In this document: piece after piece, positions 26,147 through 35,525 of the stretch | Layout: the number at the start of each line of letters is the position of its first letter | How positions within the stretch are numbered: position 1 is the first letter of the stretch | Source: a bacterium | GTDB taxonomy: Bacteria > Myxococcota_A > Bradymonadia > UBA7976 > UBA1532 | NCBI GenBank assembly: GCA_030427205.1 | Contig: JAUHXC010000066.1 | Coordinates: 1-46,111 of the forward strand | Reading direction: 5' to 3' | Length of the DNA stretch: 46,111 bases | Translations under genes and position numbers: made by a program | The notes under the pieces: model-generated | Database searches by the model: none | What the model saw: the letters and a program-made list of their open reading frames with translations, nothing else | Told to the model about the DNA's origin: nothing

Positions 26147-28254
26147 GCGACGTGAAGCGGACCCTCACCGCGCTCGAGGAGGCGCTGCCCCGCGGGTGGG
26201 TGCAGTTCGTCTCGGCCTTCCCGCCCTCGGTGCCGTCGGGCCGGTATCGGGTCCGCGTCGCGCAGACGATCACCTACGAGCGCCCCGGGGCGGACGCGGG
26301 CGGCGCGGTGGGCCCCGAAGAGGTGACGCTCGAGGGGCCGACGACGCACTTCGAGGTCCTCGGGCCGCAGCTCGCGCTCGGCGAGCAGGACGTGCTCGGC
26401 GTCTTCCCGCCGCGGGGCGCCGTCGGCGGCTTTGGCGAGGTGTTGCCCCACGTCGCGTTCCGGCGGCGCGCCCTGCCCTGGGCGCGCACGCTCGACGGCG
26501 AGCCGCCGGCCGCAGGCGCCCCGCCGCAACCCTGGCTCGCGCTGCTCGTGCTCGCCGCGGCCGAGATCGCCGACGGGCGGGCGCGCTTTCGCGATGACGG
26601 GACGGTGTCCGATCTGCGGAGGGCGAAGGACGGCATCCGGCGCCCGCGGCTGAAGATCCGGGAGACGCCAGCCCGCATCTCCATCGTCGACCTCGACCTC
26701 GACCTGTTCGAGCGCATCGCCCCGCGGGTCGACGAGCTGAGACACCTCGCCCATGTGCGCCACGCCCACGCGGGCGGCCGAGCGGGGGCGCGTGCCGACG
26801 CATCGCGCACCGGCTGGTATCCGGTGGTCATCGCCCAGCGCTTCCCGGCGCCGGGGGAGAACGTCGCCTGTCTGGTGTCATTCGAAGGCCACAGCTTCGA
26901 AGCCGCGTCGCCGGGCGAACGTGGTATCCGACTGGTCGCGCTGCACCGGTGGACGTTTCGTCACGACGAAGAGCAACAGGACCTCTTCCAGGATGCGTTG
27001 AAGCAGCTGGATGTGGGGCCGCTGCGCCTGCCCACGGCGAGCGGTCCCGACGCTGAGCGCCTCTTCGCGACGGGGGCAACGGCGATGCCCCACGATACGC
27101 AGCGCGGTGATCGCCTCGTCTCGGTCTATCGGGGGCCGCTCCGCCCCGCCGCCACCCCGCGGCGGCCACGGCAGGGGCTGTACACCCACAGCGACGAGGC
27201 GCTCGTCTACGATCCCGAGGTCGGCGTCTTCGACACGGGCTACGCGGTCGCGTGGGCGCTCGGCCGGCTGCTGGGGCTGCAGGACGCGGCGTTTATGGAG
27301 GCCCTGTTCGAGTGGCGTCGCGCCAACCGGCTGCGCTTCCACCGCGAGATCCAGGCGCCGCCGATGGCGTCGGTGCTCGCCGAGCCGCTCGCCGATCTCG
27401 CCCGGTCGTTGCGGGCGTTCGTCGGCGCCGAGGCGACCCCGCCGACCGACACGCGCCCGCCGCGGGCGCTCAGCGCGCGGGAACAGCTCGACCGGATCGC
27501 CGAGCGCTCCGCGGGGGCGGCCGCTGCGGCCGGAGAGCCCGCGACCGGGTTCATGCGCGACCGGCTCAGCGCGCTCGCGCGGCTTGAGGGCGTGCCCTTC
27601 GACTACCTCGTGCCAGACGCGCGCATGCTCCCCGGTAACGCCCTGCGCCTGTTCCATGTCGATCCCGACTGGGTCGATGCGCTCGTCGAAGGGGCCCTGA
27701 GCCCCGGGCGGGCGACGTCCCTGGACCACGAGCAGGAGGCGGACCGGCTCGACCTCGTCGGCGGGGGCCTGCCGCCGGCCGCGTCGACCGGCCTGCTGCT
27801 GCGCTCGGCGGTGATCGCCGCCTGGCCTGGGCTCGAGCTCCGCGCGTTCGACGCGGAGGGCGCGCCGCTCGCCCTGATCCGCGACGAGCTGCTCGCCCCC
27901 GACGTGCGGATCGCTTTCGCCAGCGGCGTCATCGCCCGGCTCGAGCTGCGCTCACCGCCCGAGGCGCTGCACTTCGGCGCGGACGTGGACGACGGGACGA
28001 CCGTGCTCGTGCTGCGCAACCTCGGTCTGTCCGACCTCCAGGCCGCAGCCGGCGCCCGCGACGAGGTGCGGCTCCCCCTGCCCTGGCGCGACGAAGGGCG
28101 CCGGGTGGTCGACGTGCGCCAGACCATCGCCGCGATCGAGCGCGCCACCCGCCCTCGCCCCGGGGCGACGCGGCACGCGCTCAGCTCGGCCGACCTGGCG
28201 CTCATGCTCGTCCGCGGGGCCGCGCGCGGGGTCTTTGAGCGGAGGCCGCGATGA
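26143..28254 (+). CDS. 703-residue conserved-type protein of unknown family, third gene of operon
   Basis: No signal peptide, no membrane helix, no family I can name. It starts with GTG overlapping the preceding stop (GTGA) and ends overlapping the next start (ATGA), so it is made with its neighbours. The N-terminal 300 residues are beta-rich with Pro/Arg stretches (a segment SGRYRVRVAQTITYERPG). Around residues 480-520 a striking segment reads YLVPDARMLPGNALRLFHVD, followed by PDWVDALVEGALS, which I recognise as a recurrent block in uncharacterised proteins but cannot assign. Two later blocks, SPPEALHFGADVDDG and LVLRNLGLSDL, look like beta-sandwich edges. Co-expression with an EEP enzyme and a tail-collar protein suggests a scaffold in a particle or secreted complex; inference only. 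Confidence 0.7.
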   Translation: MSDVKRTLTALEEALPRGWVQFVSAFPPSVPSGRYRVRVAQTITYERPGADAGGAVGPEEVTLEGPTTHFEVLGPQLALGEQDVLGVFPPRGAVGGFGEVLPHVAFRRRALPWARTLDGEPPAAGAPPQPWLALLVLAAAEIADGRARFRDDGTVSDLRRAKDGIRRPRLKIRETPARISIVDLDLDLFERIAPRVDELRHLAHVRHAHAGGRAGARADASRTGWYPVVIAQRFPAPGENVACLVSFEGHSFEAASPGERGIRLVALHRWTFRHDEEQQDLFQDALKQLDVGPLRLPTASGPDAERLFATGATAMPHDTQRGDRLVSVYRGPLRPAATPRRPRQGLYTHSDEALVYDPEVGVFDTGYAVAWALGRLLGLQDAAFMEALFEWRRANRLRFHREIQAPPMASVLAEPLADLARSLRAFVGAEATPPTDTRPPRALSAREQLDRIAERSAGAAAAAGEPATGFMRDRLSALARLEGVPFDYLVPDARMLPGNALRLFHVDPDWVDALVEGALSPGRATSLDHEQEADRLDLVGGGLPPAASTGLLLRSAVIAAWPGLELRAFDAEGAPLALIRDELLAPDVRIAFASGVIARLELRSPPEALHFGADVDDGTTVLVLRNLGLSDLQAAAGARDEVRLPLPWRDEGRRVVDVRQTIAAIERATRPRPGATRHALSSADLALMLVRGAARGVFERRPR

Positions 28255-31200
28255 GCCGTCTCCTCGTCCCGACCCGGCTCGACGCGCTCGCCGTGACGTC
28301 CACCGACGCCGCCGACAGCGCGCAACTCGCCTGGGTCGACCGTACGCCGGCGTGGGGCAGCCTCGCCGACGAGGCCCACCCCGCGACCCGGGGGGACGAC
28401 ATCGAGCCGGCGCCGTGCGCGCTCGGCCTGCTGCCCGGGCAGGCGTCGATCGCGGGCGAGGTGGGCGTGCACCTGCACTGGGCGCTGCCCGACGGCCTCA
28501 CGGTCGGCGAGACCACCGACGACGGCCGGGTGATCTATCCCGCCGCCCCCAACCGCTGGCTCGTCGTCCGTCGATTCCTGCGCCGGCTCTCGCCGGGGCC
28601 CGACGGCGCGCGTGAGCCCCTGAGCCGCGCCTGGATCGTCGAGAGCGACTGCTTCCTCGAAGGCGGGCCCGCGCAGCCCGCCCCCGTGGGGCAGCACAAC
28701 AGCCCGTTCTGGGCGTTCATCGACCCCGACGCGGCCGACCTCGCCGGCGAGCCCGCGATCCGGGTCGGCCGCATCGGGCGGGTGCACGACGCAGAGGCCT
28801 TCCGCGAGCCGGACGTGCCCGGGGATCCCCCGCGGCGGGACCGGCTGCCGCACCTGTGCGCCGTGGGTCCGGCCGATCCGCTCTTCGCCGCGTCATACCT
28901 CGCCTGCCGCAACGTCTTCGGGCTGCATGACGACCTCGGCGACATCGGCGACGACATCCGGGGACCCGGCGAGATCTCCTACCTGCTGATGGGGTGGTAC
29001 TCGCCGGGCAGCGCCGGGCCGCTCGCGGGCGCCGACAGCGCGCAGCTCGACGCGCGGCTGGCTCGACTCGGGTGGACGCTCGACGGCGTCGACGCGCCGC
29101 CGCGTGAGGTCGTCGTGCACGGCTGCCTCACCGGCGTACCGTGGGATCCGACCGACCGCGACGCGCCGCTCGCGGGGCTGCCCGTCGGGGCGCACGAGGC
29201 GCCGCGTATCGCCCTCGGCGCGACGGCGAGCGAGGCGCTCGCGGCGCTCGTGGCGGACGGCGATGTCGGCGTCGAACGGCTCTGGGAGGCGATCGAGTAC
29301 GAGCTGCTCGGCACCCTGAGCGCGCACGACGCGCTCGCCGTCATGGAGGAGGACGTGCACGCCCGCGGCTTCGAGGCGATCGCATCCGGCGTGCGCTGGA
29401 CCGCGCGCGGTCGCGGAAGCGGGCTCGACCACCGGCAAGCGCCGCCGCCGAGCCTGGCCGCCGCCCTCACGCAGATCAACCGGCGGCAGGCCGACGCCGA
29501 GCGGCTGTCGCGGCTGATCGAGGGCCTGCGGGGCGACGCCTACACCGCCTGGTACCACGGCGCCGCGCGCCACCCCGGCGGTGGGCCCGACATCGGCTAT
29601 CGGCCGACCGACGCGCTGAGGGTCCACCTGCGCGACCGCATCGAGCCCGCGATCAGGCGGGCCGAGGCGGCGCGGGCGGCGCGTCTGGCCGAGGTGGAGG
29701 CGCGCCTCGAGCGGGCCCGCGGAGCGCTGGCGGCCGTCGACCGCATGCACGCCACCATCGCCCGCATGGCCCGGACGACCCCGGGGGCCCGCTACGAGGC
29801 CCCGCCGACGTGGGCGATCGAGGCGACCTCGGGCTCCCGCTTCTTCGCCCCGCGCGACCCGGCCGTCGCGATCCGGCTCAGCGGCGCCCGGTCACGCAAA
29901 CACGGCGAAGACGCGCGGCTCGACGAGCGCGGCGGCGCGTCCGGCGTGCCCTGCCGGCTCCCCGAGGACATCCTCGCGTCGATCGCCACCGACGACGGCC
30001 CGCCGCTGGTTCCGCCCGAGTGGGCCCTGCCCGCGCTGTCCTATGCGGTCCCGACCGAGGCCCGGGCTCTCTGGCGCGAAAGCCTCCTGCTCGACCCCGC
30101 CGCCTGCGACCGGAAAGTGGCGCTGTCAGCGGGGCTGCGCGCCCTGACCTCGCCGCTGCCCGGGGCGCTGCCGACAGCGAGGCCGCCGTCGAAGATGCTC
30201 CTGCCGGCCGGGGCGGGTCATGGCGGCTGGATGCCGTCGTGGACACCGCTGATGCTCGAGTGGAGCGCGCGCTGGCGCCCCGCCTTCAGCGGCGGCGAGA
30301 AGAGCCTCGACGGGGTCTTCGAGCCGTGGTCGTTCGGCGAAGTGGACTATGTCTGGGCGCCGCCGCAAGGGCTGCACCTGCCCACGGCCGAGGAGACGAT
30401 CTCGGGCCGCACCCTGCTCGACCCCTTCTCCGCCGAGCGCATGGCCGCGCGCCTGGAGGCGTTCGTCGACGGCCACGCGCGCGGGCGCCCGTCCGACGGT
30501 GACGACGCCGTCGTCAAAGAGCTGCGTGGCTTGGCCGCGAAGCTGCGCGACGTGCACGTCGTGACCCAGATGCTGGGCGGCTTTCACGACCGACTGCGGA
30601 TGATCAGGCCGATCCTGCGGCTCCCGCTGCTCGACCCCGACCGGTTGACCGCCGGCGCGAACCGCGACGAGAACCGCGCGCTGACCGCCCTCGCCCGCGC
30701 GCTGGTCGGCGACCGCCACAGCCACGCGCCGAGCGGCGAAGGCAGCTACCAGCCGGTCCGCAGCGGCAGCTTCGCGCTGGACTCGCTCTGGTTGATCGAC
30801 GCGTTTGGCCGGGCGCTGCGGGTCGAGGATCGCCTTCAGGAGTCGGTGAGGTACTCGGAGCACCTGCGGTCGCCGCACCCGCTGGAGGCCGGCCGCGCCT
30901 TCCTGCCGCCGAGGATCGTGCAGGGGGCGCGCATCGTGTTCGACTGGCTCGACGCTGGCCCCGACGACCCGTCGACCGACGCGCCGCCACCGCCCACGGG
31001 GCCGATCTGCGGATGGATTCTGCCCGACCGCGTCGATGACGCGCTCGAGATCTTCGACGCTGGCGGCCGACCCCTGGGGCAGGTGCGGATCGGCCTCGTC
31101 GGCGCGGTGGACGGGTCCGACGAGCCGGACGCGCAGGAGCGGATCGTGACGACCTGGGAGCCCGCCCCGGGCACCGGAGAACCCGGCCAGCCCCGAGCCC

Positions 31201-34200
31201 CGCTGCCCGACGCACACCTCGAAGCGGTCGTCGGGTCACTGCTCTCCGGCCCACTCTCCGGCGCCGAGGCGCGGGCCTTCTCGGAGGTCATCGACTCGAC
31301 CCTGTGGGGCGTCGACCCGGCCCGCCCCACCGGGCGACGCACCGAAGGGGTTCTCGTCGGTCGGCCGCTGGCCCTCGTGCGGGCCGCCGTCTCGCTTGAA
31401 CTCTTCGGCCCGCCAGAGCCCGACCGCCACCCGGGCCACCTCCTCCACGACACGCCGACGTCGCTGCAGCGGCTCGAGGTCCCCGTCCGCCTCGGCGATC
31501 TGCGCATGGTCGAGGACGGCTTGATCGGCTTCTTCCGGGACGGGGGTGACGGCGCCTTTTGGAGCGTCAGGCCGCCACCCGCCGCGAGCGCGGCGCTCGT
31601 CTTCCACGGTATCGACGCATGGGAAGGCGGCGGCCCCCGCCCACGGCCCGTCGTCCTGTCCCCCGACCCCGACGCCGCGCCGGTCCGGCTCACCCTGTTG
31701 CTCGACCCTCGGGCGGGTGTTCACATCCGGTCCGGACTGTTGCCGGCGAAGTACGTCTCGCTACCGCCGGCCTTCGGCGTCGATGCGATCGCTCGCATGG
31801 AGCCCACCTTCCGAGTCGGCCCGGTGCTCGCGCGGCGCGGCCGCCCGCTGGTGCCGCTGCCAGGTGAGGTGGACGGGCACTGGACGTGGACCCGTCGCCC
31901 GCCGGGGACGCGAGTGTGGGCGGAGGAGCGGGTCGAGGCGACGGGTGAGGCCGCCCACGCGGACGAGGATGGCGTAGAACTTCAGGACGGGTGGCTGCGC
32001 TGGCACCGTCACCCGCCCGGTGAGGCGCACGCCCCCGCCCCCGCCTTGACGGCGGCGGCCCCTTGGCCGCGTCCTCGCCCGCCGCACGACCCCGCGCCCG
32101 ACCGCGCCCCCGCGACCACGCCGTCGCCCAGCCCCGTGCACACTGTCGCGGCCAGTCCCGGTCCGACTGACCCGCCGACTGGCGATGAGGACCTCGCCCG
32201 GCGGCCGTCGCCGTTCCCGTTCACGCTCTCCGTCTCGCCCGGGCGGATCCCCGTCGTCGATCGGGCGCGACCGCAGGTCCGCCCGCGCGAGCGCGCGACG
32301 ATCACGATCGGCTTCCCACCGCGCTACCAGCACGCGACGGCGGGCCATCGCAGCGACACCATCTACTTCTGGTTCCTGTGGGAAGCGACGGGCGGGCAGG
32401 TGATAGCGCAGCCCGAATCCGGCACCCTGCGCACGCTGGCGCCCATCTCGTTCGCCGAGGGTATCTCGTGGCGGGTGGTCGGCGAGGGGCGCGGGCGGTG
32501 GGTGGTGGAGTCCCTGCGCGGCTTCGAGGCTGCCGGGACCGGCTGGTGCTGGAAGCTGCGCCGGCTGGACGGCCGGCCGCTGCTCGGACCGGACGGGCCG
32601 GCTGGGGTGTCGTTGGAGGCCGAAGGGCTGGTCGCGACCCACCCGGGGCAGGCGCTCTTCGTCGCCCAGGCATACGTGGGCGGGGCGCACACCGACTTCG
32701 CCTACCTCCGCCTCGACAAGCGCCCCCCGGTGACGATCGACCACTTCGAACTCGATCCCGTCGCGCACACGCGCTTCGCGCTGCGCTGGCGCGTGCGCAA
32801 CGCCGAGACGGTCTCGATCGAGACGACGCCCCACGCCGTGCTCCTCGCTGACGGTCGACCGGTCGACCGGGCGCGGCTGCCCGCCGAATCGGGCGGCCGC
32901 CACAGCCTGCACATCCAGCACGCCACGACCGCGGTCGCCCTCGTGGCGCGCGGGGACGGCACGACCGGCTACGCCGAGGCGCGGCGCGTGCGCCTCGTCG
33001 AGCGGGAGGACGGCCGGAGACGCGCGCCGTACGGGACGATCCTGTCCTGGTCGGGGGCACCGTCGCAGATCCCGCCCGGCTGGCGCCTGTGCGATGGCGA
33101 GGGCGACACCCCCGACCTGCGCGACCGCTTCGTCATCGGCCGCAAGCCCGGCGGCGGGGCGCTGACCGGCGGCGCCCGCTCCGTCCGGCTCGGCTCCGAG
33201 CACCTGCCCGAGCACACCCACGCCGTCAGGGACCCCGGGCACAGCCACGCCTTCGAGCACACGGAGGTGATCGGCGGAGATATCGACCAGAGCACCGAGA
33301 GGCGTGGCGCGTCACACTACGTCAGGCACTCGTCCCAGACCGGCGAGGCCACCACGGGCATCGCCGTCGCGCCCGCGGGGGAGAAGCGGCCCGCCGCCGT
33401 CCCGACGATCCCGCCCTACTACGCGCTGTGCTTCATCATGGCGACGCGCGGACCCGGCCGGCGCCACCCGCTGACGCTCGCGTCGGGACGAGACCCCTAC
33501 GGACACGGCTACGCGCCGCCGACCTTCGTCCGCCAGGACGACCTCGTCTTCCTCGACGGCATGATCGCCGGCCGCAAAGGGAGCGGATCGCCGATCGGCG
33601 CCCTGCCGAGCGGCTTCCGGCCGGCGCGACGCCACGTCTTCCGCGCGAACCAGCATCGCTGGGCGTGCCACCTCGAGGCGTCGGCCGATGGGGTGCTCGC
33701 GATGCGCGCTCCGACGGGCCCGGACCGGTGGTTCAGCCTGTCGGGTATGGTAATCTCCGCCGCCCGTGGCGTGCCGGTCGAGCTGACGCGCGGCGTGCGC
33801 GGGTTCGATCCGGAGGACGAAGCGCAGATCGAAGCCGCGCGCTCGGGCCACTTCATCGCGCTGTCAGGACGCCTGCGCTCGATGACCGGGGCGTGGCGCA
33901 CGCTGGGTCGACTCGAGGAGGGTGCTCGGCCGCCGGTCGACGCCCTCTTCCGCGTCGCCACCGATCGGGGCGAAGGCATCCGCGTCGTCGTCGAGGCGGG
34001 CGGCTACATCGAGGTCCGCCCCGACCCCGGCGGGCAGTCACCCGGGTGGATCAGCTTGACCGGTGTCGCCTTCAGCACCCGACAGGGCGAGCTCATCACA
34101 GCCACTGACGGCATCGAGCGCGTGGACGACGGCTTCGGCGCTCCTCAAGCGAGCCGCCACGGATCGGTGGTAGCCCTCGCCGGGCGCGCCCACGCGGTGG

Positions 34201-34424
34201 GCGGCGCCTCGATCACGCTCGGCACCCTGCCCCCCGACATGCGTCCCGTCGAGCAGACGGTCTTCACCGTAGAGTCCGCCAACGGCGCGGTGCGTCTCGA
34301 CGTGATGCCCGACGGGCGGCTGACTGTGCACCCCGACACACCACCGGGCGATTGGGTCGGCCTGACCGGCGTGCATTTCCCGTCTACCATGCCATGGTCC
34401 TCGGGGCCGGGAGGCGGCCTCTGA
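28251..34424 (+). CDS. 2057-residue protein with C-terminal phage tail-collar domain and three tandem beta repeats
   Basis: A very long soluble protein. Near residue 72 it has GVHLHWALPDGLTVG and PNRWLVVRR, an N-terminal block seen in other uncharacterised proteins. Residues about 465-515 form an Ala/Arg/Glu-rich coiled coil, and 1260-1312 a Pro/Ala linker. Residues about 1592-1732 match the phage tail-collar fold of microcystin-dependent-type proteins: PYGTILSWSGAPSQIPPGW, RLCDGEGDTPDLRDRFVIG, EHLPEHTH.. and IPPYYALCFIM. Three related repeats follow (from about 1764, 1867 and 1972), each of LSG-type strands, an LP/LEEG..RP turn, FRV-strands and a WxxLTGVxF end, as in trimeric fibre tips. The gene overlaps the previous stop (ATGA) and closes the operon. 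It could be a fibre or adhesin that recognises a surface. No signal peptide is seen, so an unusual export route or intracellular assembly is needed. Confidence 0.8.
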   Translation: MSRLLVPTRLDALAVTSTDAADSAQLAWVDRTPAWGSLADEAHPATRGDDIEPAPCALGLLPGQASIAGEVGVHLHWALPDGLTVGETTDDGRVIYPAAPNRWLVVRRFLRRLSPGPDGAREPLSRAWIVESDCFLEGGPAQPAPVGQHNSPFWAFIDPDAADLAGEPAIRVGRIGRVHDAEAFREPDVPGDPPRRDRLPHLCAVGPADPLFAASYLACRNVFGLHDDLGDIGDDIRGPGEISYLLMGWYSPGSAGPLAGADSAQLDARLARLGWTLDGVDAPPREVVVHGCLTGVPWDPTDRDAPLAGLPVGAHEAPRIALGATASEALAALVADGDVGVERLWEAIEYELLGTLSAHDALAVMEEDVHARGFEAIASGVRWTARGRGSGLDHRQAPPPSLAAALTQINRRQADAERLSRLIEGLRGDAYTAWYHGAARHPGGGPDIGYRPTDALRVHLRDRIEPAIRRAEAARAARLAEVEARLERARGALAAVDRMHATIARMARTTPGARYEAPPTWAIEATSGSRFFAPRDPAVAIRLSGARSRKHGEDARLDERGGASGVPCRLPEDILASIATDDGPPLVPPEWALPALSYAVPTEARALWRESLLLDPAACDRKVALSAGLRALTSPLPGALPTARPPSKMLLPAGAGHGGWMPSWTPLMLEWSARWRPAFSGGEKSLDGVFEPWSFGEVDYVWAPPQGLHLPTAEETISGRTLLDPFSAERMAARLEAFVDGHARGRPSDGDDAVVKELRGLAAKLRDVHVVTQMLGGFHDRLRMIRPILRLPLLDPDRLTAGANRDENRALTALARALVGDRHSHAPSGEGSYQPVRSGSFALDSLWLIDAFGRALRVEDRLQESVRYSEHLRSPHPLEAGRAFLPPRIVQGARIVFDWLDAGPDDPSTDAPPPPTGPICGWILPDRVDDALEIFDAGGRPLGQVRIGLVGAVDGSDEPDAQERIVTTWEPAPGTGEPGQPRAPLPDAHLEAVVGSLLSGPLSGAEARAFSEVIDSTLWGVDPARPTGRRTEGVLVGRPLALVRAAVSLELFGPPEPDRHPGHLLHDTPTSLQRLEVPVRLGDLRMVEDGLIGFFRDGGDGAFWSVRPPPAASAALVFHGIDAWEGGGPRPRPVVLSPDPDAAPVRLTLLLDPRAGVHIRSGLLPAKYVSLPPAFGVDAIARMEPTFRVGPVLARRGRPLVPLPGEVDGHWTWTRRPPGTRVWAEERVEATGEAAHADEDGVELQDGWLRWHRHPPGEAHAPAPALTAAAPWPRPRPPHDPAPDRAPATTPSPSPVHTVAASPGPTDPPTGDEDLARRPSPFPFTLSVSPGRIPVVDRARPQVRPRERATITIGFPPRYQHATAGHRSDTIYFWFLWEATGGQVIAQPESGTLRTLAPISFAEGISWRVVGEGRGRWVVESLRGFEAAGTGWCWKLRRLDGRPLLGPDGPAGVSLEAEGLVATHPGQALFVAQAYVGGAHTDFAYLRLDKRPPVTIDHFELDPVAHTRFALRWRVRNAETVSIETTPHAVLLADGRPVDRARLPAESGGRHSLHIQHATTAVALVARGDGTTGYAEARRVRLVEREDGRRRAPYGTILSWSGAPSQIPPGWRLCDGEGDTPDLRDRFVIGRKPGGGALTGGARSVRLGSEHLPEHTHAVRDPGHSHAFEHTEVIGGDIDQSTERRGASHYVRHSSQTGEATTGIAVAPAGEKRPAAVPTIPPYYALCFIMATRGPGRRHPLTLASGRDPYGHGYAPPTFVRQDDLVFLDGMIAGRKGSGSPIGALPSGFRPARRHVFRANQHRWACHLEASADGVLAMRAPTGPDRWFSLSGMVISAARGVPVELTRGVRGFDPEDEAQIEAARSGHFIALSGRLRSMTGAWRTLGRLEEGARPPVDALFRVATDRGEGIRVVVEAGGYIEVRPDPGGQSPGWISLTGVAFSTRQGELITATDGIERVDDGFGAPQASRHGSVVALAGRAHAVGGASITLGTLPPDMRPVEQTVFTVESANGAVRLDVMPDGRLTVHPDTPPGDWVGLTGVHFPSTMPWSSGPGGGL

Positions 34425-34426
34425 GA

Positions 34427-34438
34427 GCCCCGCGGGGC
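34427..34438. terminator. 12-base GC palindrome right after the operon stop
   Basis: GCCCC-GC-GGGGC starts 3 bases after the TGA of the collar protein. It can form a short, strong stem but with hardly any loop and no U-run after it, so it is a weak terminator candidate for the four-gene operon. Confidence 0.3.
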
Positions 34439-34608
34439 GCCCACTCGAGATGAGGAGCGGAGCGTGAGCGAGAACAGACAAGGAGGGGTCTACCGCCGAC
34501 GCAGGATGCATGAACAACGACAATGAGAACGGCCGGTCGACGACAACTACTTCTGCCGGTCACCGACACGAGCCGTGACGGGATAGATCGCCGCCCCGAG
34601 GAGGGCGG

Positions 34609-34778
34609 ATGGTCACGGACGAGCAGGTAATCCTGCTGAGGCAGAAGATGTTGGTGGCAGGTCACAAGAAGGCAAGATACAGGAGACAGCGGCAGCCATG
34701 GCGGGGATGAGCGTGCGGTCCGCCCGACGCTGGAAGAGCGGTCTGCTACCGTCGCAGACGAAGGCAGCCCCGACATGA
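34609..34778 (+). pseudogene. IS21 istA (transposase) N-terminal relic
   Basis: An ATG with a GAGGAGG site opens MVTDEQVILLRQKMLVAGHK, then after a frameshift the second frame continues GKIQETAAAMAGMSVRSARR followed by WKSGLLPSQTKA before a stop at 34776. This is the conserved start of IS21-family IstA (TDEQV..LLR..R..GKTQE.AA..AGMS.RSARRW). The rest of istA and istB are absent. It marks an old insertion whose promoter/start signal remains. Confidence 0.75.
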
Positions 34779-34782
34779 CGCA

Positions 34783-35015
34783 CACGGCGGGATCCGTTCA
34801 AGGCGGTGTAGACCTCGAGGTGGTGCCGATGCTGAAGCCGGTCGAGCACGGCCGGCTGCAGCGTCTCCATGTCGCCGAAGTGCCGATCGAGGCACTGACG
34901 ATTCATGATTCATCCCACCGATCTCGATCTCGATCTCGACCATGCTCAGCCAGTTCGCGTGCTTCGGCATATGGTCGAACTCCAGCTCTCGTAGGATGCG
35001 CCGGGCCTCGGCGGG
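34783..35015 (-). pseudogene. IS630-family transposase C-terminal relic
   Basis: Read on the minus strand, two frames carry one protein: EARRILRELEFDHMPKHANW, LSMVEIEI and, after a frameshift, MNRQCLDRHFGDMETLQ. This matches the end of the DDE domain of IS630-type transposases (TPKHASWLNMAEIEI..LNRQCLDRR), including the catalytic Glu in VEIEI. The frameshift coincides with a short GAGATC repeat (three units, about 34923-34940), so slippage likely broke it. Its upstream part is missing; the sequence switches to another element at about 35020. Confidence 0.75.
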
Positions 35016-35022
35016 CTCGAAG

Positions 35023-35352
35023 ACCGGCCCCGCCGCTCGAACATCGGGCCGGGCCAGTCGTAGAGGGCGCCGATCTCCTTGCTCGGGTTCGTGAACAGGT
35101 GGGACTTCCAGCGCGCCTTCCAGTACGCGTCGGTCACGCCGACGATGAAGTGGATGTGGTTGCTGGTCCCGCCCGCCATGTACAGTTCGACGTGACCGCC
35201 TCAGACCTCCAGCGAGCGTGCGATCACCTCAGCACCCGTCGGTTGCACTCCGGACTCGGCCGGAGCAGGAACCGGCTTTGAATGCAGCGCGCGGTGATCT
35301 CGAAGGTGCGCTTCGGCGCGTCGCGTGGATTGCAGCGGTCGGCCCATCGTTC
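35023..35352 (-). pseudogene. REP-associated-type transposase relic, copy A
   Basis: On the minus strand, pieces in successive frames parallel copy B at 36.4-37.2 kb: TFEITARCIQSRFLLRPSPE (then CNRRVL), VIARSLEV, stop, HVELYMAGGTSNHIHFIVG, then SKEIGALYDWPGPMFERRG. The histidine pair of the HUH motif (NHIHF) is kept, but one frameshift and one stop interrupt it, and the C-terminal third is replaced by the IS630 relic. So the IS630 element or a deletion joined the two relics. Confidence 0.75.
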
Positions 35353-35525
35353 ATCCCTCGGCGAAGTGGTCGCAGGGGGTTCATCGATCAAAGCTCAGCT
35401 GTGTTGCGCAGACTCGGCCCGGCATCCAGAAGACGGTGAGCCATCTGGCCGGCGCAGGCGTGTACGTTGGCGTGCCCGGGCTGGCGATGGGGGCTTGCTG
35501 CCGGTGGTGCCGGGGCGCTCGCCGA

